Below are positions 32,977 to 40,340 of a stretch of 40,340 bases of DNA, piece after piece. The position numbers and the translations under genes were made by a program. The number at the start of each line of letters is the position of its first letter. Position 1 is the first letter of the stretch. Below the pieces are notes generated by a model. The model did not search any database. It was not told the origin of the DNA and worked only from the letters and a program-made list of their open reading frames with translations. The stretch is from Acidimicrobiales bacterium (GTDB lineage Bacteria > Actinomycetota > Acidimicrobiia > Acidimicrobiales > SZUA-35), in the NCBI GenBank assembly GCA_024638815.1, contig JAHEJM010000026.1:1-40340 (forward strand). The letters run 5' to 3'.

Positions 32977-33908
32977 AGTACGCCTCCTGGCGATCGGTTC
33001 GGGATGTCGACGACTTCGGCCACCAACCGTTCGCCCCGTTGGCCGGCCTCGACCAGATACAGGGCCTTGCCTCCGATCTCGGCCACCAGAGGCCGGTGCA
33101 CGGGATGGCCGGTGCGCAAGACATCGCCCTCGGCCAGCATGGTCACCGTGCCGGCGTCCACCGGGAACGGGTTGAACCGAACAATGGCCTCGAGTTCCAC
33201 ACCGGCCAGCACCTGGAGGGCCTGGGGCGAGGTGCGGCCCTCGGATTTGGATCGGGCACCGGCCTGGCGGCGGTCGACGAACTCGGCAAAGGTCTGCAGC
33301 GACACAGCCGGCAGCCCGACGGCGATGACACCCTGGTTCGTCCCGGTGTCGATGCTCAGCTCGAAGAACGTCAACTCCGCCTCCGCCCCGCTGATGGCAG
33401 GCTCGGCCCCTTCGACGTGGATGATGCGGGCGCCGCTGCCCAGGAACAACTGCGAAGTGGTCAAGTCGATCAGAGGATCGAGGATCAGGTGAATGACCGA
33501 GAACTCGAGCGGGGTGAGGGGCCGCATCGGCCCGATCTCGATGGTGGGGTCACCGAGGAGGTGAACCAGGATCGACAACGAAACCGAATGGTCGATCATG
33601 ATCATGCCCCGCTCCCGCCAGTTGGTGAGATGAAGCAGGGCCCAGTCGGCGCCGCGTGCGGGGTCGGGCCGACCGACCCGTAGCTCGCCGGCCGACACCG
33701 ACCAGCCGGCATTCCAGTTGGACAGTAGCTCGGTGGTGTGGCGGGCGATCTCGCCCGCCGTCTGCCGGAACGCCTCGGCCCGATGTGTGGTCAGCCAGAC
33801 CGAGCGTCCGAAGTCGTAGGCCTCGATACCGCCATCGCCGGCATCGTCGGCGATGGCAGGGCCCGAGGCACTGTCTGCGGTGTCCGCCGCTTCTTCGCGT
33901 TCAGCCAT
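32973..33908 (-). CDS. fliM: flagellar motor switch protein FliM (divergent)
   Basis: A 311-residue FliM. The middle CheC-like domain is recognisable from WALLHLTNWRERGMIMIDHSVSLSILVHLLGD and PLTPLEFSVIHLILDPLIDL, and the C-terminal SpoA domain from LQVLAGVELEAIVRFNPFPVDAGTVTMLAEGDVLRTGHPVHRPLVAEIGGKALYLVEAGQRGERLVAEV. The N-terminal ~30 residues are Ala/Asp-rich and lack the LSQxEIDALL motif that binds phospho-CheY. The FliG-contacting GGxG loop reads G119-D-P-T122. It should still build the C-ring, but switching contacts may differ. It is the first gene of the leftward arm, divergent from fliA with about 120 bases between them, where promoters of both must lie. Confidence 0.9.
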   Translation of the reverse strand: MAEREEAADTADSASGPAIADDAGDGGIEAYDFGRSVWLTTHRAEAFRQTAGEIARHTTELLSNWNAGWSVSAGELRVGRPDPARGADWALLHLTNWRERGMIMIDHSVSLSILVHLLGDPTIEIGPMRPLTPLEFSVIHLILDPLIDLTTSQLFLGSGARIIHVEGAEPAISGAEAELTFFELSIDTGTNQGVIAVGLPAVSLQTFAEFVDRRQAGARSKSEGRTSPQALQVLAGVELEAIVRFNPFPVDAGTVTMLAEGDVLRTGHPVHRPLVAEIGGKALYLVEAGQRGERLVAEVVDIPNRSPGGVL

Positions 33909-34027
33909 CCCGCATCTATCGGTGCCGACCCAGCCGGGTTGAGCACCGGTCGACCACGACGGTGGCCCCCGTCCTCAAGTCGGTACCACTTCGTTCCGAC
34001 CATCATCATGTGCAAGGGGATGTCGTC

Positions 34028-34777
34028 GTGCCCATCGGCCTTGGCTTCGACCATCGAAGCGGTGAAGGGCCTGCCGCGTCCTCAACGCCGAACCCATCGG
34101 ACTCGAGTGGGCTTTCGACCGACGAACAGCAGATGGTGGTGGACAACCTGGGCCTGGTCCATCACATCGTGACCAGGGTCATGCACCGCTTCCCCAGCGA
34201 CTATGCCCGGGATGACCTGGTGCAGGTCGGCACCCTGGGCCTCATCGAGGCGGTTCGCCGGTTCGACCCCAACCGGGGTGTTCGCTTCTCGTCCTATGCC
34301 GGTCGCCGCATCGAGGGCGCCATCACCGACCACCTCCGCTCGACCGATTGGGCACCCCGTTCGGTCCGCAGCCAACAACGGCGCCTGGCCTCGGCCGAGG
34401 CCCATGGTGCCCGCACCGATGAGGATCTGAGTCGGATGTCGGGGCTGGACGTCGAGGCCATCCGCCGGACCAGGGCCGACATTCGCCAGGCCAACCTGGA
34501 CTCGTTCGAACGCCGGAAGGCCGGCGGCGTCGACGTGGTCGGTGCGGACGGAGTCGATGAGAACCTGCTGCACCGGGAGCAACTGAGCGAGCTTCGACAG
34601 GCGCTGGAGACACTGACGCCACGGCACCGACTCTTGGTCGAGTCCCACTTCCTGGATGGTCGCTCCCTGACCGAGATCGGTGAGTCGATGGGGGTGACCC
34701 AGTCCCGGGCATCCCAGCTCAAGTCGGAGGCTCTGGCCGAGCTGCGACGCATCATGGCCCGTTCGGCCCACGTCTGA
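34028..34777 (+). CDS. fliA: flagellar sigma factor (FliA/WhiG, sigma-28 type)
   Basis: A 249-residue group 3 sigma factor with regions 2, 3 and 4. Region 2 reads LVHHIVTRVMHRFPSDYARDDLVQVGTLGLIEAVRRFDPNRGVRFSSYAGRRIEGAITDHLRSTDWAPRSVR, the FliA/WhiG hallmark. Region 3 includes HGARTDEDLSRMSGL, and region 4 is LETLTPRHRLLVESHFLDGRSLTEIGESMGVTQSRASQLKSEAL. It would transcribe late flagellar genes such as flagellin, and probably the flgN-flgK-flgL genes directly downstream. The frame is open from 33656 but overlaps fliM antisense; GTG 34028 is chosen because AGGGGA lies eight bases upstream. GTG 34010 is an alternative. No anti-sigma FlgM gene is seen nearby. Confidence 0.92.
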   Translation: MPIGLGFDHRSGEGPAASSTPNPSDSSGLSTDEQQMVVDNLGLVHHIVTRVMHRFPSDYARDDLVQVGTLGLIEAVRRFDPNRGVRFSSYAGRRIEGAITDHLRSTDWAPRSVRSQQRRLASAEAHGARTDEDLSRMSGLDVEAIRRTRADIRQANLDSFERRKAGGVDVVGADGVDENLLHREQLSELRQALETLTPRHRLLVESHFLDGRSLTEIGESMGVTQSRASQLKSEALAELRRIMARSAHV

Positions 34778-34821
34778 AGATTTCTCCTAATGACGGCTTA
34801 TGGCGTGCCGAGTTCTCTGAT

Positions 34822-35307
34822 ATGCAGACCATTGACGCCAAAAGCCTTCCTCGTTTGGGGGAACTTCTCTGGGCGTACCGTCGGGCTCTCGATCGACTGG
34901 AGTTCTGCCTGGCCATCCAGCTTCGTCTCTCGGCCGACGGCGACAACCGATGGGGCGGGCATGTGGCCGATCTCGTGGCCGAGGTGGCCGAACGTATCGG
35001 TCTGCTCGACCTCGAGCGTGATGTCATCCTGGGCGACGACCTGTTGAGGTTGCGGGACATCATCACCCGGGTTCCCGAACCGTGGCCCGCCATCTTCACC
35101 GATCACGAGCAGGAACTCCAGGCCGTCACCGAGCGAATCCAGCGGCTCATGGCCCGGCACGAGATCGCCCTCGATGAACACCGGGCCAGCCTGCAACGGC
35201 TCACCGATCTGGTGTCACCCACCCCGGCGACCCAGACCTACGACCAGCGGGGTCGCACCCACACCTCGATCGACCGCAGCGCGGTCCTGTTCGACGGGAG
35301 AGCCTGA
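34822..35307 (+). CDS. flgN: FlgN-like flagellar export chaperone
   Basis: A 161-residue, almost wholly helical protein in the position where flgN sits in many flagellar operons, directly before flgK. The first two thirds form long amphipathic helices (LGELLWAYRRALDRLEFCLAIQLRL; VADLVAEVAERIGLLDLERDVIL; LQAVTERIQRLMARHEIALDEHRASLQRLTDLV), the pattern of the FlgN coiled-coil chaperone that delivers the junction proteins FlgK and FlgL to FlhA. Sequence conservation in this family is low, so the call rests on layout and location. Its TGA overlaps the flgK ATG (TGATG). Confidence 0.75.
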   Translation: MQTIDAKSLPRLGELLWAYRRALDRLEFCLAIQLRLSADGDNRWGGHVADLVAEVAERIGLLDLERDVILGDDLLRLRDIITRVPEPWPAIFTDHEQELQAVTERIQRLMARHEIALDEHRASLQRLTDLVSPTPATQTYDQRGRTHTSIDRSAVLFDGRA

Positions 35308-36704
35308 TGGCCGGCTTCTCCACCCTCAACACCGCCTACACCGGCCTGGCCACCCAGGCCCGCCGTATCGATGTGATCGGCGAGAACATCGCCAACGCAT
35401 CGACGCCCGGGTACCGGCGTCGCCGGGTTGACCTGGGCGCAATCGAGGGGCCCAACGGCGTCGGCATCTACAGCGGAGCCGATCGCACCGGGCGTGGGGT
35501 GGAGATCCGATCAATCGACCGGGTTCTCGATCCGGTGCTGGAACGCCATGCCCGGGCCGAGGCCGGTCGGGCCGCCGACTTGAAGGTCGGAGCCGAGGCC
35601 CTGAGTGAACTGGAATCCCGTTGGACCTCCTTCGGTGAGACCGGAATCGCCCAGGGCATCCGGGATCTGGCAGCGGCGTTCGACGAGCTCGTCAACCAGC
35701 CCGATGACCTGGCCATTCGCAACATCACCCTCCAGCGGGCCGAAGGCCTGGCGACCGAGATCACGGCCGCAGCCGGCGAGGGAGCCGACGTGCGATCCAG
35801 CCTGGTGCAACGAACCTCCACTCTGGTCGATCGGGTGAACTCGATCTCCACCTCAATTGCCGGACTCCACACCCCGATCGTGGCCGCCCGTGCCGCCGGG
35901 GCCGACGGCTCGTCGCTGGAGGACCGCCGGGATCAGCTCATCGACGAGCTGACCAGCATCACCAATGCCTCGGTTCTCTACGGCGAGACCGGCGGGGTCC
36001 GCATTGCGGTCGACGGTTACTCCCTGGTGGCCGATGACCAGACCTCGGCCATCGGGATGACCGCCACCCCCGACCCCTCACTTCCCACCGGCATGGACCG
36101 GGTGGCGGTGACGGCGGCCGGAGGTCGGGAGCTCACCTTCAACGGTGGTGATCTGGCCGGCACCCTGCGGGCGGCCAACACCCTGATCCCCGACCAGGTT
36201 CGACGCCTGGACCAGCTGGCCACCGACCTCGCCAACTCGATGAACGCCATCCACGCCGCAGGAACCGGGCTGGATGGCGGCTCGGGCCGCAATCTGTTCA
36301 CCATCGGCTCCGGCGCCGCCACGTTCGCCGTGAGCACCGACGTCGTGGGCCGGCCCGAGCGACTGGCGGTGGCCGGGGCGGCCGCCGGCCCCCTCGATAC
36401 GACAACCGCCGAGCAGCTGGCCGATCTGGTCGACGCCCCCGACGGTCCGGCAGCCCGGTGGACGGCCTTGGTCGCCGATCTGGCCGGCATCACCGCCGCC
36501 AACCGAACTCGGGCCGATGCCGCCGGCGATGCGGCATCGGCGGCCGAGCAGAATCGCATCTCGGTCAGCGGCGTTTCACTCGACGAGGAGATGACCGAGT
36601 TGATCTCGGCCCAGCGGTCCTATGAGGCCGCAGCCCGGGTCATCTCGGCCGTGGACGGCATGCTCGACACCCTCATCAACCGAACCGGCTTGGTCGGCCG
36701 CTAG
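35307..36704 (+). CDS. flgK: flagellar hook-associated protein 1, FlgK
   Basis: A 465-residue FlgK, slightly shorter than the ~540 residues of enteric FlgK. The N-terminal D0 helix has TLNTAYTGLATQARRIDVIGENIANASTPGYRRRRV with the rod/hook family motif NIANxxTPGY. SLEDRRDQLIDELTSIT and GGVRIAVDGYSLV lie in the middle. The C-terminal D0 helix has ISVSGVSLDEEMTELISAQRSYEAAARVISAVDGMLDTLINRTG, the universal FlgK ending. It joins hook and filament outside the cell after export by the flagellar type III system. Start overlaps the flgN stop, and flgL follows after 14 bases. Confidence 0.96.
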   Translation: MAGFSTLNTAYTGLATQARRIDVIGENIANASTPGYRRRRVDLGAIEGPNGVGIYSGADRTGRGVEIRSIDRVLDPVLERHARAEAGRAADLKVGAEALSELESRWTSFGETGIAQGIRDLAAAFDELVNQPDDLAIRNITLQRAEGLATEITAAAGEGADVRSSLVQRTSTLVDRVNSISTSIAGLHTPIVAARAAGADGSSLEDRRDQLIDELTSITNASVLYGETGGVRIAVDGYSLVADDQTSAIGMTATPDPSLPTGMDRVAVTAAGGRELTFNGGDLAGTLRAANTLIPDQVRRLDQLATDLANSMNAIHAAGTGLDGGSGRNLFTIGSGAATFAVSTDVVGRPERLAVAGAAAGPLDTTTAEQLADLVDAPDGPAARWTALVADLAGITAANRTRADAAGDAASAAEQNRISVSGVSLDEEMTELISAQRSYEAAARVISAVDGMLDTLINRTGLVGR

Positions 36705-36718
36705 TCAGGAGCAAGACA

Positions 36719-37621
36719 ATGACCGGACGTATCACAGAACTCGGATCCGTTTCCCGCTTCGTCGGCTGGGCCGGCAGCGCTCGATCACGTATTGCCGATG
36801 CCGAGCGCCAGATCGCCACCGGGAAACGCCATGAGCAGCCGTCCGCCGTACCCACCGACGCCGGAACCATTCTCCAGAGCCGCAATCAGCTGGCCCGGCT
36901 GCAACAGTTCCTGCGGAATCAGGCCAACGCCAACGATCTGCTGGCGACGTCGGACAACGCCCTGCAGAACTCCACCGCTGCCCTGACCCAGGTCCGCACC
37001 CTGGCCCTTCAGGCCGTCAACGGTGCAACCTCGATGGAGGGTCGAGACACCATCGCCGCCGAGATCCGGGCCGTGGCCCGGGAGGTGCTGGCCCTGGCCA
37101 ACACCTCCTTCGACGGTCGGCCGATCTATGCCGGCACGAGCGACTCGACTCGAGCCTACGACGACACCGGTGCCTACCTGGGCGACGGCGGCCAGGTCCG
37201 GCGACGGATCAGCGACCAGCTCACCTTCGACGTCGGCTCACCCGGCCCCCGGGTGTTCGGCACCGAAAACGGGGCCGATCCCTACAACGGCACGGTGTTC
37301 CAGGTGTTGGAGCAGCTGGCCTTCGACATCGAGAACGACAACATCGCCGGCGGCCGGGCCGGCATCGAAGCCATCGACGTCGCCTCCAGCCGCATGCTGA
37401 CCGAGCTGGGCCGCGTCGGCGGTCTCACCAACCGTATCGAGGCGGCGGGCGAGCAAGCCAGGACCGAAGAGGCCCGCCTGAACGCCCGACTGTCGCTGAC
37501 CGAGGACACGGATCTGGCCGAGGCCGTGGTCCGACTCCGATCGTCGGAGGCCAGCTATGAGGCCACCTTGGCCGCCAGCGCCAGGGCCCTCAACCGATCC
37601 CTGCTCGACTTCCTCCGATAG
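36719..37621 (+). CDS. flgL: flagellar hook-associated protein 3, FlgL
   Basis: A 300-residue flagellin-like junction protein. The N-terminal helix ADAERQIATGKRHEQPSAVPTDAG and the following LARLQQFLRNQANANDLLATSDNALQNSTAALTQVRTLALQAVNG match flagellin/FlgL D0-D1 helices, and FDGRPIYAGTSDST is the FlgL-specific strand. The C-terminus DLAEAVVRLRSSEASYEATLAASARALNRSLLDFL is the family signature and is highly similar in pattern to flagellin, as expected. It is the second hook-filament junction protein. The start has AGGAG seven bases upstream of ATG 36719. A strong hairpin follows its stop. Confidence 0.94.
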   Translation: MTGRITELGSVSRFVGWAGSARSRIADAERQIATGKRHEQPSAVPTDAGTILQSRNQLARLQQFLRNQANANDLLATSDNALQNSTAALTQVRTLALQAVNGATSMEGRDTIAAEIRAVAREVLALANTSFDGRPIYAGTSDSTRAYDDTGAYLGDGGQVRRRISDQLTFDVGSPGPRVFGTENGADPYNGTVFQVLEQLAFDIENDNIAGGRAGIEAIDVASSRMLTELGRVGGLTNRIEAAGEQARTEEARLNARLSLTEDTDLAEAVVRLRSSEASYEATLAASARALNRSLLDFLR

Positions 37622-37656
37622 TCAATCCGCTCATCGCACACCACGAACCTGCGTTT

Positions 37657-37690
37657 GTGGGCGAAACCGGAAGTGACCGGTTTCGCCCAC
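37657..37690 (+). terminator. strong hairpin terminator after flgL
   Basis: GTGGGCGAAACCGG (37657-37670) and CCGGTTTCGCCCAC (37677-37690) are perfectly complementary over 14 bp with a six-base loop AAGTGA, followed by TTTCG. It separates the fliA-flgN-flgK-flgL unit from flbD-motA-motB-fliL. Confidence 0.75.
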
Positions 37691-37810
37691 TTTCGTGCGG
37701 ATGGAGGGGGAGAGGAGTGGAGGCCCCTGGGGACTTTTACTCATGGTTTGCCGTGACCGTGCCGAGACTCCGGTTGTCCGGCACGGATGCCGGGCACTCG
37801 GAAGGTAGCC

Positions 37811-38188
37811 ATGATCACCCTTACTCGCCTCAACGGAGCCACGTTCGCTCTCAACGATCAGTTGGTGGAGCGAATCGAAGCGAACCCGGACACGGTCGTG
37901 GTGCTCGTCGACGGCAAGAAGTTCATCGTGTCCGAACCGGTGGCCGAGGTGGTCGAGCAGATTCGACAGGCTCGGGCCGATGTGGCCATCCGTTCCGCCA
38001 TGGTCGAAGTGGTCGAACATCCCGGCCCCGATCTTCGGCTCATCAACGGAGCCGAGCAAGGTCACCACCATCGCACGACACCGGGCTCTGCGATCAACCA
38101 CGACGAGTCGGGCAATGATCCGGACCCTGCCCGAAAATCTGAAAACAAACCTGGACATGCCAAGGAAGGCACCTCATGGATCCAATAA
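37811..38188 (+). CDS. flbD: flagellar protein FlbD with C-terminal extension
   Basis: A 125-residue protein. The first ~65 residues, MITLTRLNGATFALNDQLVERIEANPDTVVVLVDGKKFIVSEPVAEVVEQI, match FlbD, a small protein of flagellar operons usually about 60-85 residues long. The remaining ~60 residues are polar and His/Asp-rich, probably disordered, and their coding sequence overlaps the motA start by 13 bases. FlbD often neighbours motA/motB or flgE; its exact role is unclear. ATG 37811 is chosen because it begins the conserved core, with GGAAGG upstream. An 8-bp inverted repeat (37757-37764 with 37779-37786) lies just before it. Confidence 0.88.
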   Translation: MITLTRLNGATFALNDQLVERIEANPDTVVVLVDGKKFIVSEPVAEVVEQIRQARADVAIRSAMVEVVEHPGPDLRLINGAEQGHHHRTTPGSAINHDESGNDPDPARKSENKPGHAKEGTSWIQ

Positions 38189-38964
38189 CGATCATCGGAC
38201 TTCTCGTTGCCTTCGGGGCGACGTTCGCCGCCCTGTTCATGGGGGGCATGGACCCCATCGCCATCTTCTTCGGCTCGCCGGCCTCCATCGTCCTGGTGCT
38301 CGGCGGCGCCATCGGAGCCACCATGGCTTCGGGCACCATGGCCCAGGCCACCGGGGCGGCCAAGGTGCTGGTCAAGGCCATCACCGGAGGAGGAGGCGCC
38401 GACCAGGCCGCCACCATCCGCCAGCTGGTCGAGTTCGCCGACGTGGCCCGCAAGGAGGGCCTGCTGGCCCTCGAATCCAAGCTCGACTCGATCGAGGACC
38501 CGTTCATGAAGAAGGGGCTGGAGTTGGCGGTCGACGGCACCGACCCCGAGGAGATCGCCGAGATAATGGACCTCGACCTGCGCCGGCTCATGACCCGGCA
38601 CAAGGACGGGGCCAGCTTCTTCACCTCGGCCGCCGGCTACGCCCCGGCCTTCGGCATGGTCGGCACCGTGCTCGGCCTCATCGACATGCTGGGCAAACTC
38701 GACGACCCGTCCACCCTGGGTCCGTCCATGGCCGTAGCCTTCATCACCACACTGTGGGGCGCGTTCCTGGCCAATTTCCTGTTCCAGCCCATCGCCGCCC
38801 GGCTCAAGAAGCTGTCGGCCGACGAGGTCGCCTACCGCGAACTGGTCATTGAGGGCGTGCTGGCCGTGCAGTCCGGGGCCAACCCCCGGGCCCTTGCCGG
38901 CAAGCTCGTCACCTTCCTCCCGCCCAACAAGCGGGACGAGGTCCTCGAGAAACAAAGCGCCTAG
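38176..38964 (+). CDS. motA: flagellar motor stator protein MotA
   Basis: A 262-residue MotA of standard length with four transmembrane helices. Conserved parts: MDPITIIGLLVAFGATFAALFMGG, SPASIVLVLGGAIGATMAS, ARKEGLLALESKLDSIEDPFMKKGLELAVDGTDPEEI, and SAAGYAPAFGMVGTVLGLIDMLGKLDDPSTLGPSMAVAFITTLWGAFLANFLFQPIAARLKK, which holds the proline/glycine-rich pore helices. With MotB it forms the ion-driven stator. Ion type (proton or sodium) cannot be decided from this sequence. AAGGAAGG lies upstream of ATG 38176. It overlaps the flbD end by 13 bases, and motB follows after 18 bases. Confidence 0.96.
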   Translation: MDPITIIGLLVAFGATFAALFMGGMDPIAIFFGSPASIVLVLGGAIGATMASGTMAQATGAAKVLVKAITGGGGADQAATIRQLVEFADVARKEGLLALESKLDSIEDPFMKKGLELAVDGTDPEEIAEIMDLDLRRLMTRHKDGASFFTSAAGYAPAFGMVGTVLGLIDMLGKLDDPSTLGPSMAVAFITTLWGAFLANFLFQPIAARLKKLSADEVAYRELVIEGVLAVQSGANPRALAGKLVTFLPPNKRDEVLEKQSA

Positions 38965-38982
38965 GTAGTGAGCAGGTAGGTC

Positions 38983-39870
38983 ATGGCCAAGCGGAAACCA
39001 CCGGCGATCGAGGAGGATGAGGGCCCGTCCAAGGCGTGGATGGAGTCCTATGCCGATGCCATGACCCTGCTGCTGGCGTTCTTCATCATGATGTTCGCCT
39101 TCGCCCTGGTGGACGAGACCAAGTTCTACGATTTCAAGGTGGGAATGGTCACCGCCCTCGGTGCCCCCACCCCCATCGGTGAGAACACCGAATCGATTCT
39201 GGCCGAAGGAACCGGCATCCTCATCACTCCGGGCGACAACTTCGTGCCGGCCGAGAACGTGGCCGATCCGTCGTCGATGCCGGGGGAGGACCTGGAGGAG
39301 AGCGGCACCATCACCCCGGAGAACGCCGAAGAGGTCCGGGCCATCATCGAACGACAGTTCGATCAGCTCGGGGCCTCGGACTATGTGAATGTCGAGATCG
39401 ACGAGCGGGGGGTGGTGATCCGGTTCGACAGCCGAATCCTGTTCGGCTCCGGTTCGGCCGACTTCGGGCCCGACGCCGGAGTCGTGCTCGACGCCACCGC
39501 CGATGTGATCGCCACCGTCGACAACGCCGTCGACGTCGAAGGCCACACCGATGACGTGCCCCTGAACACCCGGGCCCGTTTCCCCACCAACTGGGAATTG
39601 AGCGGGGCCCGGGCCTCGTCGGTGGTGCGCTACCTGCTGGAGGCGGAGCCAGTGGCTCCCAGCCGGCTGGCCGCCGTGGGCATGGCCGATACCCGACCCC
39701 GGGAATCGAACGGCACCGAGGCGGGGCGAACCTCGAATCGGCGGGTCGAGGTGGTGCTCCGGATCGAACACTTCACCGGGGCCCCGGTGGAGATCGTCGA
39801 ACCCATCGACTTGTTTGCCGAGAAAACCGGCCGACAGGAACCGGAGCCCGAGCCGGCCAGGGAGACCTGA
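38983..39870 (+). CDS. motB: flagellar motor stator protein MotB
   Basis: A 295-residue MotB. The N-terminal W19-M-E-S-Y-A-D25-A-M-T-L-L-L-A-F-F motif contains Asp25, the ion-binding residue of the stator channel. The periplasmic-side linker is acidic and longer than usual (about residues 60-130). The C-terminal OmpA-like peptidoglycan-binding domain reads FDSRILFGSGSADFGPDAGVVLDATADVIATV, VEGHTDDVPLNTRARFPTNWELSGARASSVVRYLLE and GMADTRPRESNGTEAGRTSNRRVEVVL, all family signatures. It anchors the stator to the cell wall. A short Glu/Pro tail ends the protein. Confidence 0.96.
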   Translation: MAKRKPPAIEEDEGPSKAWMESYADAMTLLLAFFIMMFAFALVDETKFYDFKVGMVTALGAPTPIGENTESILAEGTGILITPGDNFVPAENVADPSSMPGEDLEESGTITPENAEEVRAIIERQFDQLGASDYVNVEIDERGVVIRFDSRILFGSGSADFGPDAGVVLDATADVIATVDNAVDVEGHTDDVPLNTRARFPTNWELSGARASSVVRYLLEAEPVAPSRLAAVGMADTRPRESNGTEAGRTSNRRVEVVLRIEHFTGAPVEIVEPIDLFAEKTGRQEPEPEPARET

Positions 39871-39935
39871 GCCGACCTCGTGTCCCGTGATCCCGCTCAA
39901 CCCGACGCGGATGAGCAGTCGAACTCCGGAGAGGC

Positions 39936-40340
39936 ATGGCCGACGAAGAAGAAGTCACAGAAGCCCCCAAGAGCAAGCTGAAGGACCCCAAGATCATGGC
40001 GGTCGGCGCCGTACTGGTCGGTCTGGGGGCGTACCAGTTCGTGCTCAAGCCTGCCCCGGAGGAGACCGAGATGGTGGAGGAGGTGGCGCCCCCGGTCGAG
40101 GGTGCCATCCACGAACTCGAGGAGATGATCCTCAACCTCAACGACGAGGAGAACACCTACCTCCGGGTCGGAGTGGCCATCGTGTTGACCGAGCTCGAGG
40201 ACCCGGCCATGTTCGAAGCCGACGAGGCCATCGCCAAGGACGTGGTGGTCGAGTATCTGACCTCGCTCGAACCCATGGATTTCGAGCCGGGCGAGTCCCG
40301 CCAAGCCACCAAGGACAGACTGACCGAACTGATGGTCGAG
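39936..40340 (+). CDS. fliL: flagellar basal body-associated protein FliL, 3' end cut by window edge
   Basis: The first 135 residues of a FliL-like protein; the frame is still open at the window end. The N-terminus is charged (MADEEEVTEAPKSKLKDPK), followed by one transmembrane helix (IMAVGAVLVGLGAYQFVL) and the periplasmic-side stomatin-like domain, in which HELEEMILNLNDEENTYLRVGVAIVLTELEDPAMF matches the FliL pattern (leading beta strand, then YLRVxVxLEL). FliL encloses or supports the MotAB stator. Start ATG 39936 has GGAGAGG just upstream. A gap of 65 bases follows motB, so it belongs to the same unit. Confidence 0.9.
   Translation, partial: MADEEEVTEAPKSKLKDPKIMAVGAVLVGLGAYQFVLKPAPEETEMVEEVAPPVEGAIHELEEMILNLNDEENTYLRVGVAIVLTELEDPAMFEADEAIAKDVVVEYLTSLEPMDFEPGESRQATKDRLTELMVE

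Noticed and set aside
33656..34027. Upstream extension of the fliA frame into fliM
   Set aside because: Antisense to fliM and not conserved in sigma-28; start placed at 34028.
38062..39900. A 612-residue minus-strand frame opposite motA and motB
   Set aside because: Antisense to two unmistakable stator genes; Gly/His-rich shadow composition.
1..40340. tRNA, rRNA or CRISPR arrays
   Set aside because: I looked for cloverleaf ends, rRNA signatures and regularly spaced repeats and saw none; the tandem repeats found are in coding sequence with no spacers.

Overview
The window is a high-GC, gene-dense stretch of bacterial chromosome. GTG starts are frequent and stop/start overlaps (ATGA, TGATG, GTGA) are common. 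The CsrA-FliW pair, the RskA-like anti-sigma factor, the TCGAAC-type SOS box and the DUF222/13E12 HNH gene all point to Actinomycetota. A motile, high-GC lineage such as the Acidimicrobiia (Ilumatobacter-like) is my best guess, but it is inferred from gene content and not proven by any marker gene in the window.

Positions 1-17.8 kb hold ordinary housekeeping and accessory genes. In order these are a YczE-like membrane protein (cut by the left edge), a TetR regulator, a very large membrane-embedded patatin-like protein, a secreted gamma-glutamyltransferase, a DHA2-type MFS exporter, an alpha/beta hydrolase, an SH3-domain lipoprotein, a twice-frameshifted prenyltransferase-like pseudogene, a PolX DNA polymerase with a PHP domain, an acyl-CoA synthetase, an ECF sigma/anti-sigma pair, a multi-pass DUF5671-like membrane protein and a small anchored NTF2-like protein.

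Positions 17.9-40.3 kb form a flagellar locus with two divergent arms that meet near 34.0 kb. The leftward arm runs fliM-fliN-fliO-fliP-fliQ-fliR, a secreted endonuclease/phosphatase-like gene, flhB, a mobile island, flhA, flhF, a two-helix membrane protein, fliW and csrA. It ends in an acidic low-complexity secreted protein and a small lipoprotein. The rightward arm runs fliA (sigma-28 type), flgN-like, flgK, flgL, a terminator, flbD, motA, motB and fliL (cut by the right edge). Together these genes cover export gate, C-ring, hook-filament junction, stator and regulatory functions. Flagellin, FliG, FliF, FliI and chemotaxis genes are not in the window.

The mobile island (about 23.96-27.4 kb) separates flhB from flhA. 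It contains a decayed IS5-type transposase fragment, a complete 1.7-kb insertion sequence with 14-bp perfect inverted repeats and two divergent genes whose start codons share one CATG, and a DUF222 HNH endonuclease gene with an apparently leaderless promoter and an SOS-like operator. Several flagellar proteins depart from textbook motifs: FlhF has lost its GTPase motifs, FlhB carries NPIH instead of NPTH, and FliM lacks both its CheY-binding N-terminal motif and the canonical GGxG loop. These are the most interesting signals in the window.
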